Origin: Nitrospirota bacterium
Lineage (GTDB): Bacteria > Nitrospirota > Nitrospiria > Nitrospirales > Nitrospiraceae
DNA length: 8,096 bases
Reading direction: 5' to 3'
Assembly (NCBI GenBank): GCA_004296865.1
Contig: SCVQ01000296.1
Location: forward strand, 1 to 8,096
In this document: positions 1 through 6,955 of the stretch, in pieces
Layout: each line of letters begins with the position of its first letter
Position numbering within the stretch: the first letter of the stretch is position 1
Program-made: the position numbers and the translations under genes
Notes under the pieces: generated by a model
Seen by the model: only the letters and a program-made list of their open reading frames with translations
What the model was told of the DNA's origin: nothing
The model's database searches: none

Positions 1-831
1 GCCCTGCAGCGCGCAGACCGACCTCAGCTCGCCATCCTCGACTGGATGATGCCAAAACTGGACGGCATCCAACTCTGCCAAGCCATCAGAAAGCGACCCA
101 CCCAGCCTTACACGTATCTCCTCTTGCTCACGTCAAAAACCTCCAAATCCGACATCGTCAAAGGGCTGACCGCCGGGGCGGACGACTATCTGACCAAGCC
201 CATCGACCTGGACGAGCTGAGAGCCCGCATCCAAGCCGGCCAACGCATTTTGAACCTACAGACGGAATTGGTCGCGGCACGGGAAGCCTTTCAGATCCAA
301 GCGACACACGATTCGCTCACCGGTCTCTGGAACCGGACGGCCATTGTCGCCGCCTTAGAACGCGAAATCGCCCGCGCAGGACGCGAGCAGACCACCTTCG
401 CCGTCATCCTCGCCGACCTGGACCACTTCAAGGACATCAACGACAGCTATGGACACACTGCCGGGGACCTCGTGCTCGTCGAAGCCGCGAGGCGACTGCG
501 TTCGGTGTTACGGCCCTATGATGCGATCGGCCGGTATGGCGGGGAGGAATTTCTCATCGTGCTTCCAGGCTGTGATGGGCCTGACGTCATGAACACCGCA
601 GAGCGCCTTCGGACCCGCCTCGATCAGCCCCCCATCGAAATCACCGATGGCCACGCTATTCCGATCTCCATCAGCCTGGGAGTGACCCTAGGCGGAGCTG
701 ACGGCCCGGAGACTGCTGCCCTGTTCATCAAATCGGCGGACGCGGCGCTCTATCGCGCGAAGGGAAGAGGACGCAACTGCATCGAGATGGCACAGCCGGC
801 AGACCGTGAATCATGGGTTGTCAGGCCCTAG
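1..831 (+). CDS. REC-GGDEF response regulator, diguanylate cyclase (5' partial)
   Basis: A response regulator whose output domain makes cyclic di-GMP from two GTP in the cytoplasm. The reading frame is open from base 1, so the ATG at 46 is not the start. It lies inside the receiver domain, two codons after the phosphoacceptor Asp (LDWMMP, codon 40-42). The receiver also keeps its Thr (130-132) and Lys (TKP, 196-198). The first part of the receiver, including the acidic pair, is outside the window. A short helical linker leads to a GGDEF domain starting near [10 protein letters not shown]. The active-site loop is GGEEF (538-552), which is catalytically competent in this family. An RxxD inhibitory site (RPYD, 511-522) sits at the usual distance before it, so product feedback is expected. 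The layout resembles a single-receiver PleD or WspR. Its 3' end overlaps the longest form of the kinase gene by 26 bases, suggesting co-transcription and a shared pathway. The domain call is secure; the kinase partner is inferred from adjacency. Confidence 0.95.
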   Translation, partial: ALQRADRPQLAILDWMMPKLDGIQLCQAIRKRPTQPYTYLLLLTSKTSKSDIVKGLTAGADDYLTKPIDLDELRARIQAGQRILNLQTELVAAREAFQIQATHDSLTGLWNRTAIVAALEREIARAGREQTTFAVILADLDHFKDINDSYGHTAGDLVLVEAARRLRSVLRPYDAIGRYGGEEFLIVLPGCDGPDVMNTAERLRTRLDQPPIEITDGHAIPISISLGVTLGGADGPETAALFIKSADAALYRAKGRGRNCIEMAQPADRESWVVRP

Positions 832-3800
832 CCAAGGGCCCGTGCAAACAGCCCTGGAGGGACCACCCCGCCCCGTGCACATGCATCACCGCACACACCG
901 ACAGCCCTATGCCTGGCTCTCGACGATCATCCTCGCGCTGACGGTCGTGATCGTGGGAGTCGGCGCCATCGGCATCCGCTTCGTCAAAACCCGCTTGCTC
1001 GCCACCACGGGAGAGAGTTTGGCGCTCGCCGCCACCGGGATTGCGGGCAAGCTGGATCTCCTCCTCGCCGAACGATACAGCGACATCAACCTGCTGGCGC
1101 AGAACGCCGTTTTCCAACAACAGGACCGGGCCGCCATGACCCGGCACCTGCTGGCGGTGCAGGCTCTCTACCCGCTCTATCAATGGCTGGCCGTCACCGA
1201 CTCCACGGGACACCTCCTCGCCGCCACGGACCCAGCCAGCATCGGCCAAGACCGCAGCCCCGACGAATGGTTTCGGCACGCGCGCGATCAAGGCCGTCTG
1301 GTGGTCCACGATGCAGCGGTCTCCCAAGAATCCGATGGGACCATGGCCGTCTCCTTTACCGCCCCGATCCTGGATCGCGAAGGCCATTTCCTGGGCGTCG
1401 TCACCGCACGGGTGGGCCGCCCTGTGCTGGAGGACACCTTCGCACAGACCGTCGTGGCACTCCAAGCCCAGCACGGAACCGACGCACGGATCGAGTATCA
1501 TTTCCTGACCCGTCACGGCGAGCTCATTGCCGACTCGGTCTTGCGAGAAGAAGGGCATCGTAATCTCAAGACGCTTCGGGTCCCCTCAGCCCTGTTGTAT
1601 GACTCAGCCCCACCCGGTTTCGTCGAAGAAACCCACGAACGCCGGCACGAGCCGGTCATCACGGGCTACGCCCAGATCAAGGGCAGTACCACGTTCACGG
1701 ACCTGGGATGGGGCATCTTGGTTCGCATCGACCGCCGCGATGCCGTCGCCCCCATCAATGCCGTCGCGTGGAAACTCGGATTAGCCGGGGGGGCGGTGTT
1801 CGTGCCGATGCTCGGGTTCCTTCTCTGGGCTACCGGCCGCCTGCGGGCAGAATGGATGCTCGCCCGCCTGCGGGATCGGGCCATTGCCGCCAGCAGCAAC
1901 GGCATCGTGATCACCGATCCCCACCAAACGGGCAACCCGTTTATCTCCGTCAACGCCGCCTTCACAAAGATGTTGGGCTACGCTGAAGATGAGATCTTGG
2001 GCCAGAGCTGGCAAATTCTGAACGGCCCCTCGACCGACCAAACCGCGGTCGCCGAACTCCAGGCGGCGCTGCGCGAGCAGCGGGACTGCGCGTTCATGAC
2101 GCAATTCGATCGAGCAAACGGCATCCCTGTCTGGAATGACGTCACCGTCTCCCCCGTCCGCGATGAAGCAGGCCACCTGACGCATTTTATCGGGGTGCTG
2201 ACCGACATCACCGAGCGGAAAACCGTCGAGCGCCGCCAGGCCACACAATACGCCGTCACCCGTATTCTGGCGGAGTCTTCCAACCTGACTACCGCCATGC
2301 CCAAGGTCCTGGAGACGGTCTGTGATTGTCTCTGCTGGGACTTGGGCATCATCTGGCTCGTGGATCGAGAGGCCAATGTCCTGCGTTGCCTCGATCTCTG
2401 GCACGCACCGCTTGCGGGCACGGTGGAGTTTGCGACGCGCAGCCGGCAAGCCGTCTTTCTTCCCGGCGTCGGCCTGCCCGGCCGCATCTGGTCCAGCGGC
2501 GAACCTAACTGGGTCCTCGACGTCACCCAGGATGCCAACTTCCCGAGAGCGGAGGTGGCGGCCCAGGATGAACTGCACGGAGCCTGCGGATTTCCAATCC
2601 GCTTAGGCCGAGATGTGATCGGGGTCATGGAGTTTTTCAGCCACCGGATCCAGCGGCCGGATGAGGATCTGCTCCAGATGCTCTCCGCCATTGGAAGCCA
2701 GATCGGCCAGTTCATCGAACGCAAGCAGGGCGAGGCGCGGATCATGCAAGCCGCCTACGATCTGGCGAAAAAGAACTCGGAGTTGGCCGAGGCCAACAGC
2801 CAGACGTTGCAAACCGCACGACTGAAGTCCGAGTTCCTGGCCACGATGAGCCACGAGATCCGCACGCCGATGAACGGAGTCATCGGGATGGCCGGGCTCT
2901 TGCTCGACACGGAGCTGGCGCCGGACCAGCGCGAATACGCCGTCTCGATCCGGCACTCGGGCGAGGCCCTGCTGACCATTATCAACGACATTCTGGACTT
3001 CTCGAAAATCGAGGCCGGCAAACTCACCCTGGAACATATCGACTTCGACTTGCGGGCAACGGTGGAAGACGTGCTTGAATTGCTTGCCGAGCCCGCCCAG
3101 AGCAAGGGCTTGGAACTGGCCTGTCTCCTCCACGCCAATGTCCTGACGTCCCTGCACGGTGACCCCGGACGCCTCCGCCAGATCCTCACCAACCTCATCG
3201 GCAACGCGGTGAAGTTCACCCCGCAGGGAGAAGTCATCGTGAGCGTTTCCCAGGTCGAAGAGGCCGACCAGACCGTCGTCGTCCGTTTCGAGGTCTCCGA
3301 CACAGGCATCGGCGTGACGCCGGAAGGCCGCGCGCACCTGTTTCAACCCTTCACCCAGGGGGACAGCTCCACCACACGCAAGTACGGCGGCACCGGCCTG
3401 GGGCTGGCTATTTGCAAACAACTGACTGAATTGATGGAGGGCACCATCGGCGTCGACAGCACCCCGGGCAAGGGCAGCACCTTCTGGTTCACCGCGCGGC
3501 TCGGGAAACAAACCGCCGCCCCCCCAACAGCTCCAAACCCTCGCATCCGGATCGAGGGCTTGCGGGCATGCGTGGTCGATGACAACGCCACGAGCCAAAA
3601 AGTCCTCGAACTGGCCCTCAAAGGCTGGGGCATGCGGAGCGTGAGTGCCGCGAACGGACCGCAAGCCCTGGAACAACTCCGTGCCGGAGCAATGCGCGGC
3701 GAGCCCTGCGATCTGGCGATCCTGGACATGCACATGCCGGACACAGACGGGTTGGCAGTGGCCTGTATGATCAAGGCGGACCCTCTCCTCGCGAACGTCC

Positions 3801-4882
3801 GGCTGGTGCTGCTGACCTCCTACGGTCGGCGTGGCGATGCGGAAGGCGCCAGGCAGCTAGGCGTCCTTGCCTACCTGGCCAAGCCGGTGCGCCATGCCCA
3901 GTTATATCACTGCCTGACCACGGTCATGGCCCTGCCCGAAGGGGAATCCACCTGGCCGGCCGGCGCGCCCGCTCTGGTTACGCGCCATAGCCTCAATGAA
4001 GCCACGATCCGATCACGCCCCCGCATCCTCGTCGCCGACGACAATACCATCAATCAAAAAGTGGCGGTACGCATCTTGGAGACCCTCGGTTTCCAAGCGG
4101 AGGTCGCCGCCGACGGACAGGAAGCCATCGAAGCCGCAGGCCGCATGCCCTACGCCGCGATCCTCATGGACTGCCACATGCCGGTCATGGATGGTTGGGA
4201 AGCGACGCGCGAAATCAGAAAACGTGAAGCGTCACCGGCGCGTGAAGCGTCTGACGAAATACGAGGGACGAGATACGCTTCACGAGATACGAACGACGTA
4301 GCGCCCCGAAGGGTGCCGATCATCGCCATGACCGCCAATGCGATGCCGCGCGATCGGGACAAGTGCCTGGCGGCGGGGATGGACGACTATCTCGCCAAGC
4401 CGGTGAAGACAGCGGAACTTGAGCGAACGCTCCAACGGTGGATTCCTACCTTTCACCCAAGCCACGTTCAGCAACCACGCACCGCAGAGCCCGACAGGCC
4501 GCGTTCAGAGACCTCCCCTACGGCGCTCAACGCCCCGGTCGATCCAAAAACCCTCGCCGCCCTCCGCGAACTCGTCGGCGAGGAGGACCCGCACTTTGTC
4601 GAGAGCCTGATCGGGCAATTTTTACAGGAGGCGCCGCGGCGCCTGGCCACACTGCGGGAGGCCATCGGCAGAGGCCATGCGAAGGACGTGGAAGAGGCCG
4701 CACACGGCCTGAAGGGCATCTGCGGCAATCTGGGAGTGTGCCGGATGGCCGGACTGGCTGCCGATCTCCAAGCACTGGCCGAATCAGGAAACCTGGCGCG
4801 TTCGTCAACGTTGCTGAGTCAACTGCAAGAGGAATTCGACCGCGCACGCCCGATGCTCGCCGCCGAACAGGTCGCCACGTAA
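806..4882 (+). CDS. Membrane hybrid histidine kinase: Cache-PAS-GAF-HisKA-HATPase-REC-REC-Hpt
   Basis: A 1358-residue multi-step phosphorelay kinase. Domains by residue: membrane segment about 37-59, Cache-like periplasmic sensor about 60-322, membrane segment about 323-344, PAS about 356-470 (ending DITERK), GAF about 482-636, coiled linker, then HisKA with SHEIRTP (H683). The ATPase domain has an N box near N796-N800, DTGIG at 832-836 and GTGLGL at 862-867. Receiver 1 has D925/D926, D974, T1004 and K1026. Receiver 2 has D1078/D1079, D1122, T1176 and K1198. The C-terminal Hpt domain has AHGLKG with H1300. Every key residue is present, so His-Asp-His transfer, and output through Hpt to a separate receiver, is expected; the upstream REC-GGDEF protein is a candidate. 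The layout resembles BarA-type kinases. Receiver 2 carries about 20 extra residues from a nucleotide repeat. The start is uncertain: GTG 806 has no clear ribosome site, while GTG 875 and ATG 881 follow GGAGGG (856-861) at rather long spacing. The ligand cannot be read from sequence. Confidence 0.95.
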   Translation: MNHGLSGPSQGPVQTALEGPPRPVHMHHRTHRQPYAWLSTIILALTVVIVGVGAIGIRFVKTRLLATTGESLALAATGIAGKLDLLLAERYSDINLLAQNAVFQQQDRAAMTRHLLAVQALYPLYQWLAVTDSTGHLLAATDPASIGQDRSPDEWFRHARDQGRLVVHDAAVSQESDGTMAVSFTAPILDREGHFLGVVTARVGRPVLEDTFAQTVVALQAQHGTDARIEYHFLTRHGELIADSVLREEGHRNLKTLRVPSALLYDSAPPGFVEETHERRHEPVITGYAQIKGSTTFTDLGWGILVRIDRRDAVAPINAVAWKLGLAGGAVFVPMLGFLLWATGRLRAEWMLARLRDRAIAASSNGIVITDPHQTGNPFISVNAAFTKMLGYAEDEILGQSWQILNGPSTDQTAVAELQAALREQRDCAFMTQFDRANGIPVWNDVTVSPVRDEAGHLTHFIGVLTDITERKTVERRQATQYAVTRILAESSNLTTAMPKVLETVCDCLCWDLGIIWLVDREANVLRCLDLWHAPLAGTVEFATRSRQAVFLPGVGLPGRIWSSGEPNWVLDVTQDANFPRAEVAAQDELHGACGFPIRLGRDVIGVMEFFSHRIQRPDEDLLQMLSAIGSQIGQFIERKQGEARIMQAAYDLAKKNSELAEANSQTLQTARLKSEFLATMSHEIRTPMNGVIGMAGLLLDTELAPDQREYAVSIRHSGEALLTIINDILDFSKIEAGKLTLEHIDFDLRATVEDVLELLAEPAQSKGLELACLLHANVLTSLHGDPGRLRQILTNLIGNAVKFTPQGEVIVSVSQVEEADQTVVVRFEVSDTGIGVTPEGRAHLFQPFTQGDSSTTRKYGGTGLGLAICKQLTELMEGTIGVDSTPGKGSTFWFTARLGKQTAAPPTAPNPRIRIEGLRACVVDDNATSQKVLELALKGWGMRSVSAANGPQALEQLRAGAMRGEPCDLAILDMHMPDTDGLAVACMIKADPLLANVRLVLLTSYGRRGDAEGARQLGVLAYLAKPVRHAQLYHCLTTVMALPEGESTWPAGAPALVTRHSLNEATIRSRPRILVADDNTINQKVAVRILETLGFQAEVAADGQEAIEAAGRMPYAAILMDCHMPVMDGWEATREIRKREASPAREASDEIRGTRYASRDTNDVAPRRVPIIAMTANAMPRDRDKCLAAGMDDYLAKPVKTAELERTLQRWIPTFHPSHVQQPRTAEPDRPRSETSPTALNAPVDPKTLAALRELVGEEDPHFVESLIGQFLQEAPRRLATLREAIGRGHAKDVEEAAHGLKGICGNLGVCRMAGLAADLQALAESGNLARSSTLLSQLQEEFDRARPMLAAEQVAT
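4222..4302 (+). repeat. Heptamer-phased repeat array inside the kinase gene (receiver 2)
   Basis: From 4240 to 4302 the sequence divides into nine consecutive 7-base units, each starting ACG or GCG: gcgtgaa, gcgtctg, acgaaat, acgaggg, acgagat, acgcttc, acgagat, acgaacg, acgtagc. Two more units (acgtgaa, gcgtcac) lie at 4222-4235, displaced by four bases. ACGAGATACG occurs exactly at 4268 and 4282, with a one-mismatch copy at 4254, a 14-base period. CGTGAAGCGT occurs at 4223 and 4241, and its reverse complement ACGCTTCACG at 4275, so the array could fold. The nine units total 63 bases, a multiple of three, so the reading frame survives. It encodes roughly residues 1140-1166, between helix alpha-3 and strand beta-4 of the second receiver. 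Heptamer tandem repeats (STRR) are known from filamentous cyanobacteria; relation to those is not implied. Confidence 0.75.
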
Positions 4883-4884
4883 CC

Positions 4885-4894
4885 ACGCGTGACG
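4885..4894 (+). repeat. Single match to the heptamer repeat family between convergent genes
   Basis: ACGCGTGACG begins three bases after the kinase stop codon. The same 10-mer is found on the minus strand within the tandem units at 6937-6946. It may be a remnant of the same dispersed family. With only ten bases, coincidence in GC-rich DNA cannot be excluded. Confidence 0.3.
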
Positions 4895-4919
4895 GCCTGC
4901 GCTATTCATAGCGCAAGGC
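4895..4919. terminator. Candidate bidirectional hairpin between convergent genes
   Basis: GCGCTAT (4899-4905) and ATAGCGC (4908-4914) are perfect reverse complements around two bases. GCCT (4895-4898) and AGGC (4916-4919) extend the stem past one bulged A at 4915. The stem straddles the junction between the kinase stop (4882) and the stop of the permease gene (4902-4904). It therefore uses the last codons of the permease gene (ALRYE-stop) as one arm. No T-run follows on either strand, so it is not a standard intrinsic terminator. It may limit read-through or protect both transcript ends. Confidence 0.4.
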
Positions 4920-6137
4920 TTCAATGGGGTTGAGGCGGGCAGCCTTGTTCGCGGGGTAGAGGCCGAAAAAGAGCCCCACCGCCAGCGAAAACAGGAATGC
5001 CGCCATGATGGACTCCCCCGAGATGATCGTCGGCCAGCCGGCGATCACCGTCGTGGCCTGCGCACCGAGCACGCCCAGGACGATCCCCAGCAGCCCCCCG
5101 ACGAGACTCAAGGTCATGGCTTCGATCAGGAACTGCGTCAGAATATGCCGGCGCTTGGCCCCCACCGCGATCCGAATGCCGATCTCGCGGGTCCGCTCGG
5201 TCACCGAGACCAGGAGGATATTCATGATCCCGATGCCCCCGACCAGCAGGGAGATCGACGCCACCGCAAACATCATGAGCGTGAGGGTTTGGCTGGTTCC
5301 CTCCTGCACCTTCCCGATGTCTACCTGGGTGCGGATCGTGAAGTCGTCTTGCTGATCCGGCTGGAGGCGGTGCCGGCCACGCAACACCTCGCGGATGGCC
5401 TCTACGGCGGCGGGCAAGTCTCCCGGATGATCGGTGGACGCGAACAGGGCCGCGACCGAGCCCAGGAACTGCGTCCCCAGCACTTTGCGCTCCGCGGTCG
5501 AGAAGGGAATGAAGACGATGTCATCCTGATCGGACCCCTGCGCCGACTGGCCTTTGGGTGCCAGGACTCCGATGACCGTGAAGGGCACGTTCTTGATTCG
5601 GATCGTGGAGCCGACCGGCTCCTCTCCCGGCTCGAACAGATTTTCCACCACCGTCTGTCCGAGCAGGGCCACGCGAGATCCGGCATCCATGTCGACTTGG
5701 GTGATGGGTCCGCCACTGGCGTAGGACCAGTCCCTGATGGTCAGGTAGCCGGGAGAGATGCCGTTGACCGGCACGTTCCAGTTCTTGTTGCCCGCGACGA
5801 TCTGCATCACATCCCGCTTGGACCAGGCCGTCTCACTCAGCAATGGAATCTTCTTCTTCAGGTCGAAGGCGTCGGCCGTGGTCAGGGTCACGGCCCCGCC
5901 CTGCCCGCCACGGACCCCGCCGACGGTCGTGGCTCCCGGCAGGATGATAATCACGTTGGTGCCGATGCTCGCCACCTGCGCCTGGACGGCAGCCTTGGCC
6001 CCTTCCCCGATGCTGACCATCGCAATGACGGCGCCTACGCCGATGACAATGCCCAACATGGTCAACCCGGCCCTCAGCCGATTCCGGCTCAGGACGCGGA
6101 AGGCGGTCAGGATCGTGAGGAGGACGAACGCGCCCAC
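4902..6137 (-). CDS. macB: MacB/FtsX-type ABC transporter permease
   Basis: Inner-membrane subunit of a type VII (MacB-like) ABC exporter, 411 residues, a normal length for a stand-alone permease of this family. The first membrane helix lies near residues 22-45, after the amphipathic LTILTAFRVLSRNRLRAGLT stretch. A large periplasmic MacB_PCD domain follows (about 46-280). Three more helices come at the C-terminus, in the regions LMMFAVASISLLVGG, MTLSLVGGLLGIVLGVLG and AAFLFSLAVGLFFGLYPA. The end, NPIEALRYE, is the classic terminus of MacB permeases. Family members use ATP hydrolysis to drive a periplasmic mechanical cycle rather than passing substrate through the membrane. In E. coli MacB the ATPase is fused to this domain; here it is a separate gene immediately upstream. 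The start is GTG 6137, with AAGGGGA (6142-6148) four bases before it, overlapping the upstream stop. The gap to the ATPase gene is nine bases, so translation is probably coupled. Substrate unknown. Confidence 0.93.
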   Translation of the reverse strand: MGAFVLLTILTAFRVLSRNRLRAGLTMLGIVIGVGAVIAMVSIGEGAKAAVQAQVASIGTNVIIILPGATTVGGVRGGQGGAVTLTTADAFDLKKKIPLLSETAWSKRDVMQIVAGNKNWNVPVNGISPGYLTIRDWSYASGGPITQVDMDAGSRVALLGQTVVENLFEPGEEPVGSTIRIKNVPFTVIGVLAPKGQSAQGSDQDDIVFIPFSTAERKVLGTQFLGSVAALFASTDHPGDLPAAVEAIREVLRGRHRLQPDQQDDFTIRTQVDIGKVQEGTSQTLTLMMFAVASISLLVGGIGIMNILLVSVTERTREIGIRIAVGAKRRHILTQFLIEAMTLSLVGGLLGIVLGVLGAQATTVIAGWPTIISGESIMAAFLFSLAVGLFFGLYPANKAARLNPIEALRYE

Positions 6138-6141
6138 AGGT

Positions 6142-6148
6142 TCCCCTT
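6142..6148 (-). promoter_or_regulatory. Ribosome binding site of the permease gene
   Basis: AAGGGGA on the minus strand overlaps the TAA stop of the ATPase gene and lies four bases before GTG 6137. It supports the GTG start and tight coupling of the two cistrons. Confidence 0.55.
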
Positions 6149-6926
6149 AGCGGCTCCCGGCAGGGACGGGCGTGGCACGGTCGCTGACGATTTGTCCGTC
6201 CTTGACCAGCAGTTGGCGCGACGCGTAGGCGGCAATGGCCGCTTCGTGCGTCACCAAGATGATCGTAATGCCGTCTTCCCGATTCAGACGATCCAGGATC
6301 TCCATGATGTCCCGACTAGACTCGGTATCCAGATTACCGGTCGGCTCGTCGGCCAGGAGGATGGCCGGTTCCGAGACGAGGGCCCGTGCAATGGCCACCC
6401 GCTGCTGCTGCCCGCCAGAGAGCTGCGCAGGATAGTGGTGCTCGCGCCCGGCCAGCCCGACACGGGCGAGCGCCGCGGCGGCCCGCGCGCGCTGTTCACG
6501 CAGCGACAGCCCCCGGTAAAAAAGGGGCAACTGGGCGTTCTCCAACGCACTGGTCCTGGGGATCAGATTGAAATTCTGGAACACGAACCCGATCTTCCGG
6601 TTGCGAACCTCGGCCAATTCATCCTGGCTCGCACGCGCGACCTCCAGCCCATCCAGCCAGTAGCTGCCTCTGGTCGGGCTGTCCAGGCACCCGATGATGT
6701 TCATGAACGTGGACTTCCCAGACCCGGACGCGCCCATGATCGCCACCAATTCTCCCCGTGCGATCTCCAAGCTCACCCCGCGCAGGGCCTGCACTTCCAC
6801 GTCGCCCAGCCGGTAGATTTTCCAGAGATCCTGACAGACGATCAGCATACCCATAGCGCAATCAGTGACAGGTGACGGGTAATGAGTGACGGGCGTGCGC
6901 CCATGGTTGCAAGCCTCCACCGCCAT
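6147..6926 (-). CDS. ABC transporter ATP-binding protein, MacB/LolD type (start uncertain)
   Basis: The nucleotide-binding subunit for the adjacent permease. Counting from ATG 6926 it has Walker A GASGSGKST (65-73), Q-loop Q117, signature LSGGQ (169-173), Walker B ILLAD (189-193) with catalytic E194, and switch H227, all intact. The LADEPTGNLD form is typical of the MacB/LolD/FtsE group. The longest frame gives 259 residues, about 25 more than usual. The extra residues (ACNHGRTPVTHYPSPVTD) are encoded largely by the heptamer repeat at 6864-6891. The family-like N-terminus begins at MGMLIVCQDLWKIY, with ATG at 6854 or 6848, but neither has a ribosome site. AGGGG (6928-6932) abuts ATG 6926 and is well spaced, about seven bases, for GTG 6920. 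The repeat-encoded extension may therefore really be translated. Second gene of the exporter operon; function secure, start not. Confidence 0.92.
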   Translation of the reverse strand: MAVEACNHGRTPVTHYPSPVTDCAMGMLIVCQDLWKIYRLGDVEVQALRGVSLEIARGELVAIMGASGSGKSTFMNIIGCLDSPTRGSYWLDGLEVARASQDELAEVRNRKIGFVFQNFNLIPRTSALENAQLPLFYRGLSLREQRARAAAALARVGLAGREHHYPAQLSGGQQQRVAIARALVSEPAILLADEPTGNLDTESSRDIMEILDRLNREDGITIILVTHEAAIAAYASRQLLVKDGQIVSDRATPVPAGSR

Positions 6927-6954
6927 TCCCCTAACGCGTCACGCGTCACGTTTC
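6864..6954. repeat. Inverted heptamer repeat pair between the membrane fusion and ATPase genes
   Basis: On the plus strand, 6934-6954 reads acgcgtc, acgcgtc, acgtttc, three 7-base units each starting ACG. At 6864-6891 four units follow in the opposite sense: agtgaca, ggtgacg, ggtaatg, agtgacg. GTGACG in one half is complementary to CGTCAC in the other, so the transcript could form a long-armed hairpin with a loop of about 40 bases. The left half is also flanked by GCGCA (6856-6860) and TGCGC (6896-6900). The 7-base phase and the ACG-first units match the array inside the kinase gene. Low-complexity origin is possible. Confidence 0.6.
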
Positions 6955-6955
6955 G

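Noticed and set aside
46..831. ATG 46 as the start of the REC-GGDEF gene
   Set aside because: The frame stays open to base 1 and encodes the receiver strand with the phosphoacceptor Asp at 40-42. Starting at 46 would remove the active site.
821..1558. A 245-codon minus-strand frame opposite the sensor region of the kinase
   Set aside because: Antisense shadow of the membrane and Cache segments; no domain and no ribosome site considered convincing.
2603..3733. A 376-codon open frame on the minus strand within the kinase gene
   Set aside because: It lies opposite the GAF, HisKA, HATPase and first receiver regions, has no recognisable motif, and is explained by codon bias.
4222..4302. CRISPR array or insertion sequence at the kinase repeat
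   Set aside because: The units are 7 bases without spacers, there is no transposase, no target-site duplication is evident, and the reading frame is intact.
4222..4302. Frameshift or assembly error in receiver 2
   Set aside because: The frame continues without break, and the downstream Thr, Lys and Hpt motifs are all in phase.
4883..4901. A small gene or RNA between the convergent genes
   Set aside because: Only 19 bases separate the two stops; only the hairpin and a short repeat match are visible.
5145..6875. A 576-codon open frame on the plus strand across the permease and ATPase genes
   Set aside because: It is antisense to two genes with clear conserved motifs. Its translation is rich in Arg, Gly, Asp and His with no recognisable domain, as expected from the opposite strand of GC-rich coding DNA.
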